From contig CAWFFB010000006.1 in the NCBI GenBank assembly GCA_963814975.1, positions 1 through 64,000 on the forward strand: a stretch of DNA of 64,000 nucleotides. The letters are read 5' to 3'. Positions 52,391 to 60,688 of the stretch are shown piece after piece. The translations under genes and the position numbers were made by a program. The DNA is from CAVUXJ01 sp963814975. GTDB lineage: Bacteria; Acidobacteriota; Vicinamibacteria; Vicinamibacterales; CAVVIG01. Position 1 is the first letter of the stretch. Every line of letters starts with the position of its first letter. The notes beneath the pieces are model-generated. The model saw only the letters and a list, made by a program, of their open reading frames with translations, made no database searches and was not told where the DNA came from.

Positions 52391-53680
52391 ATGGTGCTAG
52401 AATCCGTGCGCGGCGTTGAACCTCTACCGCCGCCATCGGAGAGACTGCGAAGCCGGTCGCCCGGAGGATTCGAGCTCCGGTGAATTTTCCGAGCGTGCCC
52501 GCGGCTGGAAACGCTGCGCGTGCGTCATTTTCGTCTCCGGCACCGTCGCCGGACGGTTCCACCGCAAACGCAGCGGCGCCACCACGTGGGAGGAAGCGCG
52601 CGCGTACGCCGCAGCCATCGAGGCGCTGGGCAGCTGGAGCGGTCAACCCGTGCCCGCCGTGCCAGCACCGGACGCGCCTGCCGCTCCGGCACGCATCACG
52701 ATCGCGGATGCCACCGAGATCTTCCTCACCAATCGCGCGGGCGCGCAGATCGCCCCGGCAACCCTCCGCAAATACCGGACGTTCACGAAACAGTTGACCG
52801 CCTATGCGGACGGTCGCGGCTACGTGATGATCGATCAGTTCACGCAAGCCGACGCCGATCAGTTCTACGCGGGACTGAAGCTCGGTCCGCGCCCGAAGGG
52901 GACCCGCCTGGGTGTCCTGCGCGCCTTCTTTCGCTTCGCCGTTAACAGGAAGTGGATGCCCGAAACGCCGGTCAGCGCAGACATCAAACCTCCGGTCGGC
53001 TCCAGTAAGAGCGCCGACAAGATGCCGTTCAGCGACGAGGAACTGGACCGCATCAGGAAGGCGTGCGACAACGCCCACCGTCCGATGCATCAGCGAGAAC
53101 GCAGTCCCGGCCATGTCGGCTGCGAGTACAAGAACGCGCAGGGATCGGGCGCGTGGACCGGCGAAGACGTCAGAGACCTGGTCGAGCCGATATGCACACA
53201 GGCTTCCGCATCTCAGATGCAACGCTCTTCGACATGAGCCGCTTACAGGGCAATAACGTGATGATCCGAGCCCAGAAGAATGGCCATCATGTGTTTGCGT
53301 GGCTTCCCGATCGTGTTCGCGACCGATTGACCGCACGCGCCAAACTGCATGGGTCGCGGCCGTTTATCATCGGCCAATCAACACGCCTTGAGACCGTTAC
53401 GAACGTCTGGCGTCGGCGTCTTGCTCAGGCGTTCGAAGCGGCTGGCCCCTTCGAACAAAAGCCGACCCCACACCGTTTCCGCCACACGTTTGCTCGCCGT
53501 CTCCTGCAGGATGGAAACTCCATCGACGACGTGGCGATGGCACTCGGCGACGACCCGAAGACGGTCGCGCTTCATTACAGCGCCTGGGTCCCTGAGCGGC
53601 AGGAACGCCTGACCAAAATGTTCAAGAAGGCCTACAGGGAAAAACCGAAACTGGTGGGAATTTCCGGCGGTCGCAAATAG
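52391..53680 (+). CDS. Tyrosine recombinase/integrase, copy 1 (frameshifted)
   Basis: ATG 52391 corresponds to the start of copy 2, but one extra base breaks the frame before 'NLYRRHRRDCEAG'; TTG 52416 opens the long frame. An N-terminal arm-type domain with H/C residues is followed by a SAM-like core-binding domain ('IAPATLRKYRTFTKQLTAYA'). The catalytic domain has 'HRFRHTFARRLLQDGNSIDD' (the HxxR box) and 'KTVALHYSAWVPERQE' (nucleophile Tyr in HYSAW). One base is missing near 53191 relative to copy 2, splitting the catalytic domain. It integrates the element into tRNA-Ser. If the indels are real it is inactive; if they are sequencing errors it is functional. Confidence 0.88.
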
Positions 53681-53744
53681 CCCGAGTCGCTGCGTTTCAC
53701 GGCGAGCCGAGACCGGCGCTCACCGTTCTGCGCGGCGGCCGCCG

Positions 53745-54033
53745 TTAGCGGCTGTTGAGCAGGCGCGTGTGGATTCGTACGGCCACCGATTCCGGCACTG
53801 AGTAGATCGTGTGAGCCTTCTTGCGTCCGAGGCGAATCTTGATGACGCCGCGTTCGTCTTTCACCAGCAGGCGTACTGTCTCCCGGCCAAGCTGCCACTT
53901 CGCGGCGAGTTCTCCGATCCGATAGTGACGTTCGAATGCCGGGCCCTCCGGCGCGGACGATTCGGTGAGTCTCGCCCCGTTTGTTTTCAGGGGTTTAGCC
54001 GGATCCGGGCGCTCGACAGCGCTGGCCCTTCCA
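53745..54033 (-). CDS. Small helix-turn-helix protein (excisionase-like), copy 1
   Basis: The conserved 65 residues are 'FERHYRIGELAAKWQLGRET' followed by 'VRLLVKDERGVIKIRLGRKK' and 'TIYSVPESVAVRIHTRLLNS'. The 'IGELAAKWQLGRETVRLLVK' part is a MerR/Xis-type winged HTH that reads DNA at the second helix. It sits tail-to-tail with the integrase, and the same pair recurs at 56.6-58.2 kb, so it is probably the element's excisionase or repressor. No good start codon is in frame. An ATG at 54033 would fit after a one-base correction. The in-frame extension further upstream only shadows the neighbouring gene. Confidence 0.65.
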
Positions 54034-54096
54034 TGGGGTGACGACCACGTACGGGAGACCGAAGGCGAGAACGCGCGAGGGCAGCGGCCGTTTCGG

Positions 54097-54672
54097 TCAG
54101 CGCACGAGCCATGCCCAGTTGGGCGTGTACTTCTCGACGAAGTTGCGCGGGAATGTCCACTCGCGGCGTCGGCGGCGCCAGATCTCCACCGCCTGGCCGG
54201 CAAGTTCCGACGGGCTGTCCTCTGCATATTCGAGAAGTTCGAAGCGGCGATGCTCCGCGCGATAGAGCCCCAAGACGACGCCCTTGCAGACTTCAAGCGC
54301 CTCGTCCTCATGTCGGAGCTTTACCCGCCGTTCAAGGTCGTGAAAGTACGGCGTCACCACCTTCTCAATCACGTTCCAAGCCGCTTCCGAGGCCTCGACG
54401 TACCCGCCCGGGCGAGGCCCCGCATCCAAGTCGTCCAGGTCCAGTGCCTGTAAAGCTCCAAAGACATTCGCGGCGACGTCGGCGAACGACACCGTCGCGA
54501 GCAGCGCGTTGGCTGCTCGCCTCGCGTCCGAAATGAGATCCGGGCGCGACGACAGAAGGTCTTTGAGAACTATTTGTGCCTCGTCTCCGGTCAGGACGTC
54601 CAGGCAATCGTATTTGGCTCGGGCCGTTCGTGGTTTCGAGCGCGATGCGGGTGACTGACGACGTCGCTTCAT
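54097..54672 (-). CDS. Conserved protein of unknown function, second gene of a two-gene unit
   Basis: 191 residues, intact, no signal peptide or membrane segment. The N-terminus is basic; the rest is predicted mostly helical: 'TGDEAQIVLKDLLSSRPDLI', 'SFADVAANVFGALQALDLDD', 'YVEASEAAWNVIEKVVTPYF' and 'VCKGVVLGLYRAEHRRFELL', ending 'WTFPRNFVEKYTPNWAWLV'. I have a general impression of a widespread family with the 'ADVA..V..AL..LD' pattern, but know of no assigned function. It begins 11 bases after the upstream gene, so the two are co-transcribed island cargo. Confidence 0.75.
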   Translation of the reverse strand: MKRRRQSPASRSKPRTARAKYDCLDVLTGDEAQIVLKDLLSSRPDLISDARRAANALLATVSFADVAANVFGALQALDLDDLDAGPRPGGYVEASEAAWNVIEKVVTPYFHDLERRVKLRHEDEALEVCKGVVLGLYRAEHRRFELLEYAEDSPSELAGQAVEIWRRRRREWTFPRNFVEKYTPNWAWLVR

Positions 54673-54683
54673 CGCACGTCGTC

Positions 54684-55064
54684 CTAGACCGCGCCGCCGA
54701 GTAGAAGCGCGCGTGCGCGTTCAAACAGGATGGCGTCGGTTGCACCGGTGACCGCGTCTTCCTCGAACGCGCCGGCGTCGCGCATCGTCTCGTATTGCTC
54801 TTCGGTACAGACGTGTCCAGTCACGCCGATGCGCGTGACTGTCGCGAAGTACGCCTGCAGTGCCTCGTCGGTGAAGATCTGCCGAATCTCGGCTGCGAAC
54901 TTCGGCACATTCGCCTCCCAGGACGGGTCTGAATCGGCGGCGCGAATGTAGTTCAGAAGTTTCTCGCCGACGAGGTATCCAAGCGCCTTCCGTGTTCCCC
55001 AATCGTTCCGGATTCCCCGCGCTGCATCGCACTGCTCGATCCAGATATTCGAGAATTCATCCAT
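54684..55064 (-). CDS. Conserved protein of unknown function, first gene of a two-gene unit
   Basis: 126 residues, intact, acidic, soluble. 'MDEFSNIWIEQCDAARGIRN' and 'GTRKALGYLVGEKLLNYIRA' form an N-terminal helical domain; 'NVPKFAAEIRQIFTDEALQA' and 'YFATVTRIGVTGHVCTEEQY' follow. No catalytic motif is evident. Acidic first gene and basic second gene, with an 11-base gap, within a mobile element, is the layout of many toxin-antitoxin or defence pairs. Nothing else in the sequence supports that assignment. Confidence 0.75.
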   Translation of the reverse strand: MDEFSNIWIEQCDAARGIRNDWGTRKALGYLVGEKLLNYIRAADSDPSWEANVPKFAAEIRQIFTDEALQAYFATVTRIGVTGHVCTEEQYETMRDAGAFEEDAVTGATDAILFERARALLLGGAV

Positions 55065-55117
55065 CGCTGTTGGTCCTCAACGCAGCCAGACGCCGCACAG
55101 GGACTGATGAGCCGACG

Positions 55118-55357
55118 TTATTCCAAGTCGGGCAATTCTGCACGAGTAAGTCGGAGCCTGATTGAGCGTGCCTTCCCCGGTTCTCGGTCGATGAATCCGT
55201 GCGCATGGAGCGTCTTGATCATCTGATGTACGACGGGCGGCGTGACCCGGAAAAACCGACGAAAATCTGCTTCGGCCGGCGGGATGCCGTGAATCTTGCT
55301 GTAGTAGTAAATGAACGCGAGGTACTGGCCCTGCTTGGCTGTGAACGACGTCGGCAC
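55118..55357 (-). CDS. LexA-like winged-helix DNA-binding protein (N-terminal domain only)
   Basis: 79 residues from GTG 55357. The whole protein equals the LexA DNA-binding domain: 'FTAKQGQYLAFIYYYSKIHG' (helix 1), 'IPPAEADFRRFFRVTPPVVH' (HTH) and 'MIKTLHAHGFIDREPGKARS' plus 'IRLRL' (wing). The C-terminal autocleavage protease domain of LexA is absent, so regulation would not depend on RecA-stimulated cleavage. It lies upstream of the two-gene unscharacterised unit on the same strand (53-base gap) and may repress it or the element's own genes. Confidence 0.8.
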   Translation of the reverse strand: MPTSFTAKQGQYLAFIYYYSKIHGIPPAEADFRRFFRVTPPVVHQMIKTLHAHGFIDREPGKARSIRLRLTRAELPDLE

Positions 55358-55456
55358 GTCAATGAGCCTCGTCGTACTCGATGACCCGCGCGCCGCGTCT
55401 ATTCCGGCGGGCCGTTCTTTTGCTGGGGCCTACCCGATATGCCCACATAGACGAGA

Positions 55457-55768
55457 TCACGCGGCGACAAAAAGTGGCTCGGCGCTGCTCAAGACCTGAT
55501 CGCGAATGCGAGGATTGAGAAACTTTGGCGTCACCATATCGACGCGCCGGCCGTGCAACAGTCCAGAGAACTCGCGCTCGATGCTGACGAAGTTGAAGCC
55601 CGGAACATGGCCGGCCTGAAACTCCACCAGTACGTTGACGTCGCTGTCGGGGCCGAAATCGTCCCGAAGAACGGAGCCAAACAGAGCCAGCCGCGTGATG
55701 TGATGCCGTCGGCAGAACGCCGACACCGCGTCACGATCGATTGAGATGTGCGGGCTCATGCGCTCCAT
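55457..55768 (-). CDS. MNT-type minimal nucleotidyltransferase with altered active site
   Basis: 103 residues, intact. 'RLALFGSVLRDDFGPDSDVN' is the GSx(10)DxD motif of minimal nucleotidyltransferases, which AMPylate or guard a HEPN toxin (MntA-type antitoxins). The second metal-binding Asp is replaced by Asn ('SDVNVLVEF' instead of 'SDIDLLVEF'), which should impair catalysis. 'FSGLLHGRRVDMVTPKFLNP' contains the third conserved Asp. No HEPN gene is adjacent on either side; only the LexA-like gene and the ParE-type pair are. It could be an orphan antitoxin remnant or a non-catalytic binder. Confidence 0.85.
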   Translation of the reverse strand: MERMSPHISIDRDAVSAFCRRHHITRLALFGSVLRDDFGPDSDVNVLVEFQAGHVPGFNFVSIEREFSGLLHGRRVDMVTPKFLNPRIRDQVLSSAEPLFVAA

Positions 55769-55865
55769 GATACTGCGGCCGAGCCGCTGTGAATCGTATT
55801 GGCGTTCGAAGGGTCACTCACGGCGTCCAGTTGCGGACTGCGTGGTACAGGCGTAGCCTAGTCCC

Positions 55866-56069
55866 ATGAGCAAGCCCGCTCCTGTTCAGCCGACCCGGCC
55901 CGGCGCCGCCGAGGCGGACGATAGCGATCTGCCCGTGACGCCGGAGGTCGAGCGCATCATCCGGGAACGGCTGGAGACCTTCGATGAAGACGCGAAGGCC
56001 GCGCGTCCGTGGGAAGACGTGCTCGCGGATCTGAAGGCGCGCCGCCCGCTGCCCCCGTCGCCCCGTTGA
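55866..56069 (+). CDS. Antitoxin (addiction module component, ParD/RHH-like)
   Basis: 67 residues from ATG 55866, acidic, with a disordered N-terminus and the core 'LPVTPEVERIIRERLETFDE' 'DAKAARPWEDVLADLKARRP', the usual pattern of small addiction-module antitoxins. The stop (TGA 56067-56069) overlaps the TTG start of the toxin gene. It should bind and neutralise that toxin and repress the operon. Confidence 0.8.
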   Translation: MSKPAPVQPTRPGAAEADDSDLPVTPEVERIIRERLETFDEDAKAARPWEDVLADLKARRPLPPSPR

Positions 56070-56383
56070 CGCATCCGGTTCGCCTCTCGGCGCTGGCCGC
56101 CCTTGACATCCAGCAAGCCCGCGAATGGCACGATGCGCAGGAGCCGGGCCTCGGTGACCAATTCCTGCAGCGCGTCAACGAAACCATGACGCGCATCGGC
56201 CAGAATCCCCACCAATACCCGACGATCATCGAAGACGTTCGAAGGGCCAACCTTCGCCAGTTCAAATACGGCGTCTGGTATCGCGTGAAGGTGGACGGCT
56301 CCGTTGTCGTGGCCTGTCTGCACCATCGGCAGCAGCCTGAGATCGCTAAGGCGCGGGCGCTGGGGCGGGAGCCGTCTGCTTAA
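56066..56383 (+). CDS. RelE/ParE family toxin
   Basis: I start at TTG 56066 (TTGA overlap with the antitoxin stop), giving 105 residues; an in-frame GTG further upstream would read inside the antitoxin. The RelE/ParE fold is seen in 'VRLSALAALDIQQAREWHDA', 'PGLGDQFLQRVNETMTRIGQ', 'NPHQYPTIIEDVRRANLRQF' and 'KYGVWYRVKVDGSVVVACLH', the last with the conserved H/R-rich C-terminal strand. ParE members inhibit gyrase; RelE members cleave ribosome-bound mRNA. Sequence alone does not separate the two. With the antitoxin it forms a type II module that stabilises the island. Confidence 0.85.
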   Translation: MTHPVRLSALAALDIQQAREWHDAQEPGLGDQFLQRVNETMTRIGQNPHQYPTIIEDVRRANLRQFKYGVWYRVKVDGSVVVACLHHRQQPEIAKARALGREPSA

Positions 56384-56534
56384 TTGGAGCCTTGAGCCTG
56401 AGCCTGGTGTGAGACCGAAGGCGATTCAGTTTCTCCGCCAACTCCTCTCAGCTTCGGTTCGGTCGTCGGCGGGCTCGGGCGGGATTCTGGGGCATCGCGC
56501 GGCTCGCTCCGCTCACCGCGCTCGGCACGAATTC

Positions 56535-56552
56535 CCCACCCTGTCCGCCACA
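56535..56552 (+). other. attachment site copy 2 (partial duplicate of tRNA-Ser 3' end)
   Basis: CCCACCCTGTCCGCCACA differs from 52298-52315 only by one C-to-G change, and flanking bases (GAATTC versus GAATCC; CATTA downstream) are also related. No upstream half of a tRNA is present, so this is an att duplicate rather than a second tRNA. It marks the end of element 1 and the start of element 2. Confidence 0.85.
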
Positions 56553-56620
56553 TTAAGAAAACATTGCAGCAAAAACGGCAATTTGGCCGAATTGGCCTCT
56601 CCGTCGGGTAATGTCGGGTA

Positions 56621-57785
56621 ATGGTGCTAGAAACCATGCGGGCGATGAACGTCTACCGCCGCCATCGGAGAGACTGCGAAGCCGATCACGCGGAGGATTC
56701 AACCTCCGGTGAATTCGCTGAAACGGTGCGCGTGCATCATTTCGTCTCCGGCACCGTCGCCGGACGCTTCCACCGCAAGCGCACCGGCGCGACGACGTGG
56801 GGACGAAGCGCGCGCGTTACACCGCCGCCATCGAAGCGCTTGGCAGTTGGAGGGGTCAACCCGCGCCCGCCGTGCCAGCACCGGACACGCCCGCCGCTCC
56901 GGCCCGCTCACGATCTCGGATGCCACCGAGATCTTCCTCACCAATCGCGCGAGCGCGCAGATCGCCCCCGCGACGCTTCGCTGAAGCTCGGTCCGCGCAC
57001 AAAGGGGCTCGCCTTGGCGTCCTGCGTGCGTTCTTCCGCTTCGCCGTCAACCGGAAGTGGATGTTGGGGACGCCGATTAAGTTCCGACATCAAACCGCCG
57101 ATCGGCTCCAGTAAGAGCGCCGACAAAATGCCGTTCAGCGACGAGGAGCTGGACCGCATCAGGAAGGCGTGCGACAACGCCCACCGTCCGATGCATCAGC
57201 GAGAACGCAGTCCCGGCCATGTCGGCTGCGAGTACAAGAACGCGCAGGGATCGGGCGCGTGGGCCGGCGAAGACGTCAAAGACTTGATCGAGCTGATGGT
57301 GCACACTGGCTTCCACATCTCAGATGCAACGCTGTTCGACATGAGCCGATTACAGGGCAATAACGTGATGATCCGAGCCCAGAAGAATGGTCATCATGTG
57401 TTTGCGTGGCTTCCCGAGCGTGTTCGCGACCGATTGACCACACGCGCAAAACTGCATGGCTCACGGCCGTTCATCATCGGCCAATCAAAACGCCTTCAGA
57501 CCGTCACCAACGTCTGGCGTCGGCGTCTTGCTCGGAGTTCGAAGCGGCTGGCCCCTTCAGCAAAAGCCGACGCCGCACCGCTTCCGCCACACGTTCGCGC
57601 GACGGCTCCTCCAGGATGGAAACTCCATCGACGACGTGGCGATGGCACTCGCCGACGACCCAAAAACGGTCGCGCTTCATTACAGCGCCTGGGTGCCTGA
57701 GCGGCAGGAACGCCTCACCAGAATGTTCAAGAAGGCCTACAGGGAGAAGCCGAAGCTGGTGGGAAATTCAGGCGGCCGCAAATAA
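56621..57785 (+). pseudogene. Tyrosine recombinase/integrase, copy 2 (decayed)
   Basis: Closely similar to copy 1 from before the start codon through the stop. It differs by a loss of about 110 bases that removes most of the core-binding domain (the segment 'RKYRTFTKQLTAYADGRGY' onward is absent between 'ATLR' and 'LKLGPR'). Further indels lie near 56800, 57080, 57535 and 57580. The catalytic part still reads 'RFRHTFARRLLQDGNSIDD' and 'VALHYSAWVPERQERLTRM'. Where copy 1 is broken near 53191, copy 2 keeps the frame ('LIELMVHTGFHISDATLFD'). The internal deletion cannot be a simple sequencing error, so this copy is non-functional. Confidence 0.85.
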
Positions 57786-57828
57786 CCCGAATCGCCGGCG
57801 GAACGTTCAATGAGCGTGAAGGGTCGTA

Positions 57829-58173
57829 CTAGCGGCTGTTGAGCAGGCGGGTGTGGATTTGCACCGCCACAGATTCCGGCACGGAGTAGATCGTGTTCGC
57901 CTTCTTGCGTCCGCGACGAATCTTGATCACGCCGCGTTCGTCTTTCACCAGCAGCCGTACGGTCTCTCGGCCAAGCTACCACTTCTCCGCGAGTTCTCCG
58001 ATCCGATAATGACGCTCGAATGCCGGATCCTCCGGCGCGAACGATTTCGTGCTTTTCGTCGGCGTTGCGGCTTGCGCGATCTCGTGATCGTTGAAACGGC
58101 GGTGCTCGGTGGACGTCATCGGGTTGCCGCGGTCGTTCGGGGTAATCTTCACCGTCGTGCTGTCTGTCGCCAT
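57829..58173 (-). pseudogene. Small helix-turn-helix protein (excisionase-like), copy 2 with internal stop
   Basis: ATG 58173 gives a good N-terminus ('MATDSTTVKITPNDRGNPM') that copy 1 lacks. The HTH starts 'FERHYRIGELAEKW' and is then interrupted by TAG at 57976-57978, where copy 1 has CAG (Gln). Downstream the frame is open and nearly identical to copy 1 ('LGRETVRLLVKDERGVIKI', 'ANTIYSVPESVAVQIHTRLL') to a stop at 57829. A single C-to-T change therefore truncates the protein inside its DNA-recognition helix. Confidence 0.8.
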
Positions 58174-58402
58174 TCTTCTCGCCCGCGGTTATCGCGGCTC
58201 CTTCGCAGCGAAAGGACCCGTAACCGCAGGAGGTAGCGGGCCCGTGCCGCCGTAGGTTGTAGCCAATGGCGAGGGCGTGACAGGCGCTTTCCAGCCTGGC
58301 GCGATCCGAGACGGCGGAAGCCGTGAAGCGGCGGTGCCGGTGAGCGTAAAGGCGAAGTCAGAGAGCTGAGGTGGAGACAGCAGCGAGGGAGACTCATGTC
58401 CC

Positions 58403-58678
58403 TTGAGCGTGCGGTTCTACTTCCGCGCGTCCATCGAGCACGGACAAACGCATCGACTCAGGGTCGACGTCGCGCTCACAAGCGTCGTCGAGGCCACCTG
58501 CACAGCGTGGACGCCGCGTCGGTTTCGCGATTTGGGAGATGCGGCACGGAGCGCGACGGAACGTGGTGTTCCCTACGCGTCGTACAGCGTGAACAGCGAA
58601 CGGCGCACCTTCGCGTTACTGCGGCCAACTAGCGACACCGCGGACCTGCTGTGGACGAATGGCGTGTTCAGATGCTGA
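58403..58678 (+). CDS. Hypothetical protein, 91 residues
   Basis: The frame from TTG 58403 reads 'VRFYFRASIEHGQTHRLRVD', 'VALTSVVEATCTAWTPRRFR' and 'GVPYASYSVNSERRTFALLR', with amino-acid use more protein-like than the overlapping frame from ATG 58396. No domain is recognised and no good ribosome-binding site matches the TTG. The 229 bases between it and the HTH pseudogene (58174-58402) contain an open frame on the minus strand without a start codon, and nothing I can name. Confidence 0.35.
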   Translation: MSVRFYFRASIEHGQTHRLRVDVALTSVVEATCTAWTPRRFRDLGDAARSATERGVPYASYSVNSERRTFALLRPTSDTADLLWTNGVFRC

Positions 58679-59194
58679 AGGTAGTGCCGACGGTCGCTCC
58701 GGCCATTCGATTGTACGGGAGCGCGTGGGGCGCCTCGAGGCTCCCCTCCGCTGCGCTCCGGCGCTTCGCGGCCTTGACCCGCCCCATGCGCTCCCTGGGC
58801 CTTGCAGTTGCCGGAGCACCGACTTGAAAGCGTCGGCGGACGACTCGGTAGTGCGCGTCAGAGCCCATTCAGAAGCCTCCGTACCAAGCCGGACAGTGAG
58901 CTGCGAGATACCCGGAAGTGTTGCTCCTAGGGTCCGGGGCATTGAGACGTTTCTGCAGCGGACGTGCTGCCCCGCGCCCCGGCGGACGTCAAATGATTTT
59001 TGCCTGGACGCAATACTGGCGAGCGACAGGCGCCCACTACCACGACTAAGTCGATGAACGTGCCCCCCGATTGCTGAATCCAGTTACAACGAGAGGTCGC
59101 ACCGCGCCTTCAATACATGCGGAACGAGGCTGCCGCCAGCGGGTGGAAGAAACTACTTGCGTTCTCATATTTTTGCGTAAAGGATCGGCACTCG
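58679..59194. other. Non-coding or unassigned stretch before the TIR gene
   Basis: About 515 bases with no convincing gene. The first third (58700-58810) is a GC-rich segment with several short inverted words. The rest has mixed composition and is less GC-rich than the backbone. The last bases carry an AAAGGA box (59179-59184) for the TIR gene start at 59195. Confidence 0.5.
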
Positions 59195-60596
59195 ATGGCT
59201 GCCGGCACGGTCTTCATCAGCCACATCGAGGAGGACGAGGCTTCAGCTACCACCATTGCGCATGGTCTGGAAGCGGCCGGGTTCACCACATGGTATTTCG
59301 GAACGAGAAACAACCCGGGATTTCTACCTGGTTCAAGTCCACGGTGCAATCGAACGGTCCGCGGTCGTCGTCGTCCTAATCTCGCCATTTTCGGAATCGG
59401 CTCGCATCAGATGACGAAGGAGGTTGTGAGAGCCCACGAGACGGGGAAACCGTTCATTCCCGTTCGATTCAATATTTCCCACGCCGAGTTCCAGCGACGC
59501 CAACCAGAGTGGAGTATTGCCATGGGCGCCGCGTCTTCGATCCCGGTGCCGGTCGCAGGCGTCGCCGCGATTGTTCCGCGGATTGTCATGGGGCTGCGAC
59601 AGCTTCAGGTTCCGGGCGCAGCCGAGTCTCCTGAAGGATCCCCTCAGAGAGTCGGTGGACGTGGTCGAACCGGGACCAGGAAGCCTCCGGGCACACACAG
59701 AAGCAGCTGACACCCTGGCACCTGGGGGCAGTGGTGGGACGAGTTTCGCCAGTCCGGGCGCCCCCGCAACCGCAGATGAGAGAGCGACGCTCACGGTGTC
59801 AGGGGGAACCACGAGGCTGCACCGGAGCTGGCGCCACCTCACCAGCGGACGCGCCACTACTGAAACGCCGGCCATCGCTCGGCGCTCTCGCGGTACTCGT
59901 TGTGGTCGTCGTCGGCGCGGCATTCTGGTGGTTAAGCGCGCCGATACCGGGTGGCGGGGCGCCGGTCGCCACCGTCAACTCGGCACCGCCACCACCGAAT
60001 ACGGTCCAAGACGCTCCCGCGGACACGCCGGATTTCGGAACTGTCCTCCTGAATGAGGACTTCCGCGACAACAGGAATCGATGGCCCATCGCTTCTGATC
60101 ATATGTTGGCGGTTCTACTTTGGGGCGAAGGTCGCTATGCGATGTCGTCTTCCACCGTTTACGGGTATACGGCGAGCATTCCGATCCAGATAGAGCAAGG
60201 ATCGGACTTCCACAAAATCCGGTGCCGCGTCACGAGAAGGATGGGGTGTTCCCAACTTCTTCTTTGGTCTGATCTGGGGGAAGCTGGACGAGGAGAACTT
60301 CTTCGACTTCGCCATTACGGACCAGGGCACCGTTGCAGTCGCGAGAAAACGAGGGCGGACAGTTCTTTGACTCCTTCCACTCGGCACCGATCAACAAACA
60401 CGTGAGACAAGGCAACTCGACGTATGTGCTGGTGCTGCGAAAGGAGAGCCCAACGGATGCTGGTTCTACGTGAACGGTTATCAGGTGCACGACATGTCCG
60501 CCAGAACCCTTCTTTGGCAACGGCGTGGGTTTCATGATCTATAACAACCTGGAAGTTGATGTCGACCATCTCGTAGTCTCTACAACCACCAAGTAA
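59195..60596 (+). CDS. TIR-domain protein with transmembrane helix and exported lectin-fold domain (multiple frameshifts)
   Basis: ATG 59195 follows AAAGGA. The TIR domain opens 'AGTVFISHIEEDEASATTIA' and 'HGLEAAGFTTWYFGTRNNPG'; a double frame change (59315-59400) then restores 'DFYLVQVHGAIERSAVVVVL' and 'ISPFSES', followed by 'HQMTKEVVRAHETGKPFIPV', where the Glu of TKEV is the expected NADase catalytic residue. After a linker of uncertain frame comes one membrane helix ('LGALAVLVVVVVGAAFWWLS', about 59885-59945). The C-terminal domain reads 'VLLNEDFRDNRNRWPIASDH', 'VPNFFFGLIWGKLDEENFFD', 'NSTYVLVLRKES' and 'NGCWFYVNGYQVHDMSA', ending 'NNLEVDVDHLVVSTTTK': a concanavalin/DUF1080-like jelly roll. 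TIR is cytosolic, the lectin fold outside. Roughly seven indels interrupt it. Confidence 0.72.
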
Positions 60597-60688
60597 CCAC
60601 GAGACAAGTGCCTTCACGTCCGAATGGTAATCTGAAGGCCGCACGCGGTCAGTGTCTTGTGTGCGATAGAAGGACGCTGGCGTGCTCT

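Noticed and set aside
53811..54453. Plus-strand frames opposite the HTH and the 191-residue gene
   Set aside because: Shadows; the minus-strand HTH is confirmed by its second copy at 57.8-58.2 kb.
56500..56552. Possible second tRNA gene at the att copy
   Set aside because: Only the 3' strand of the T-arm and acceptor is present; no matching 5' acceptor, D-arm or anticodon arm upstream.
58190..58395. Minus-strand frame reading 'LSDFAFTLTGTAASRLPP' just upstream of the HTH pseudogene
   Set aside because: Composition is protein-like but there is no start codon and no recognisable family; could be chance in GC-rich DNA.
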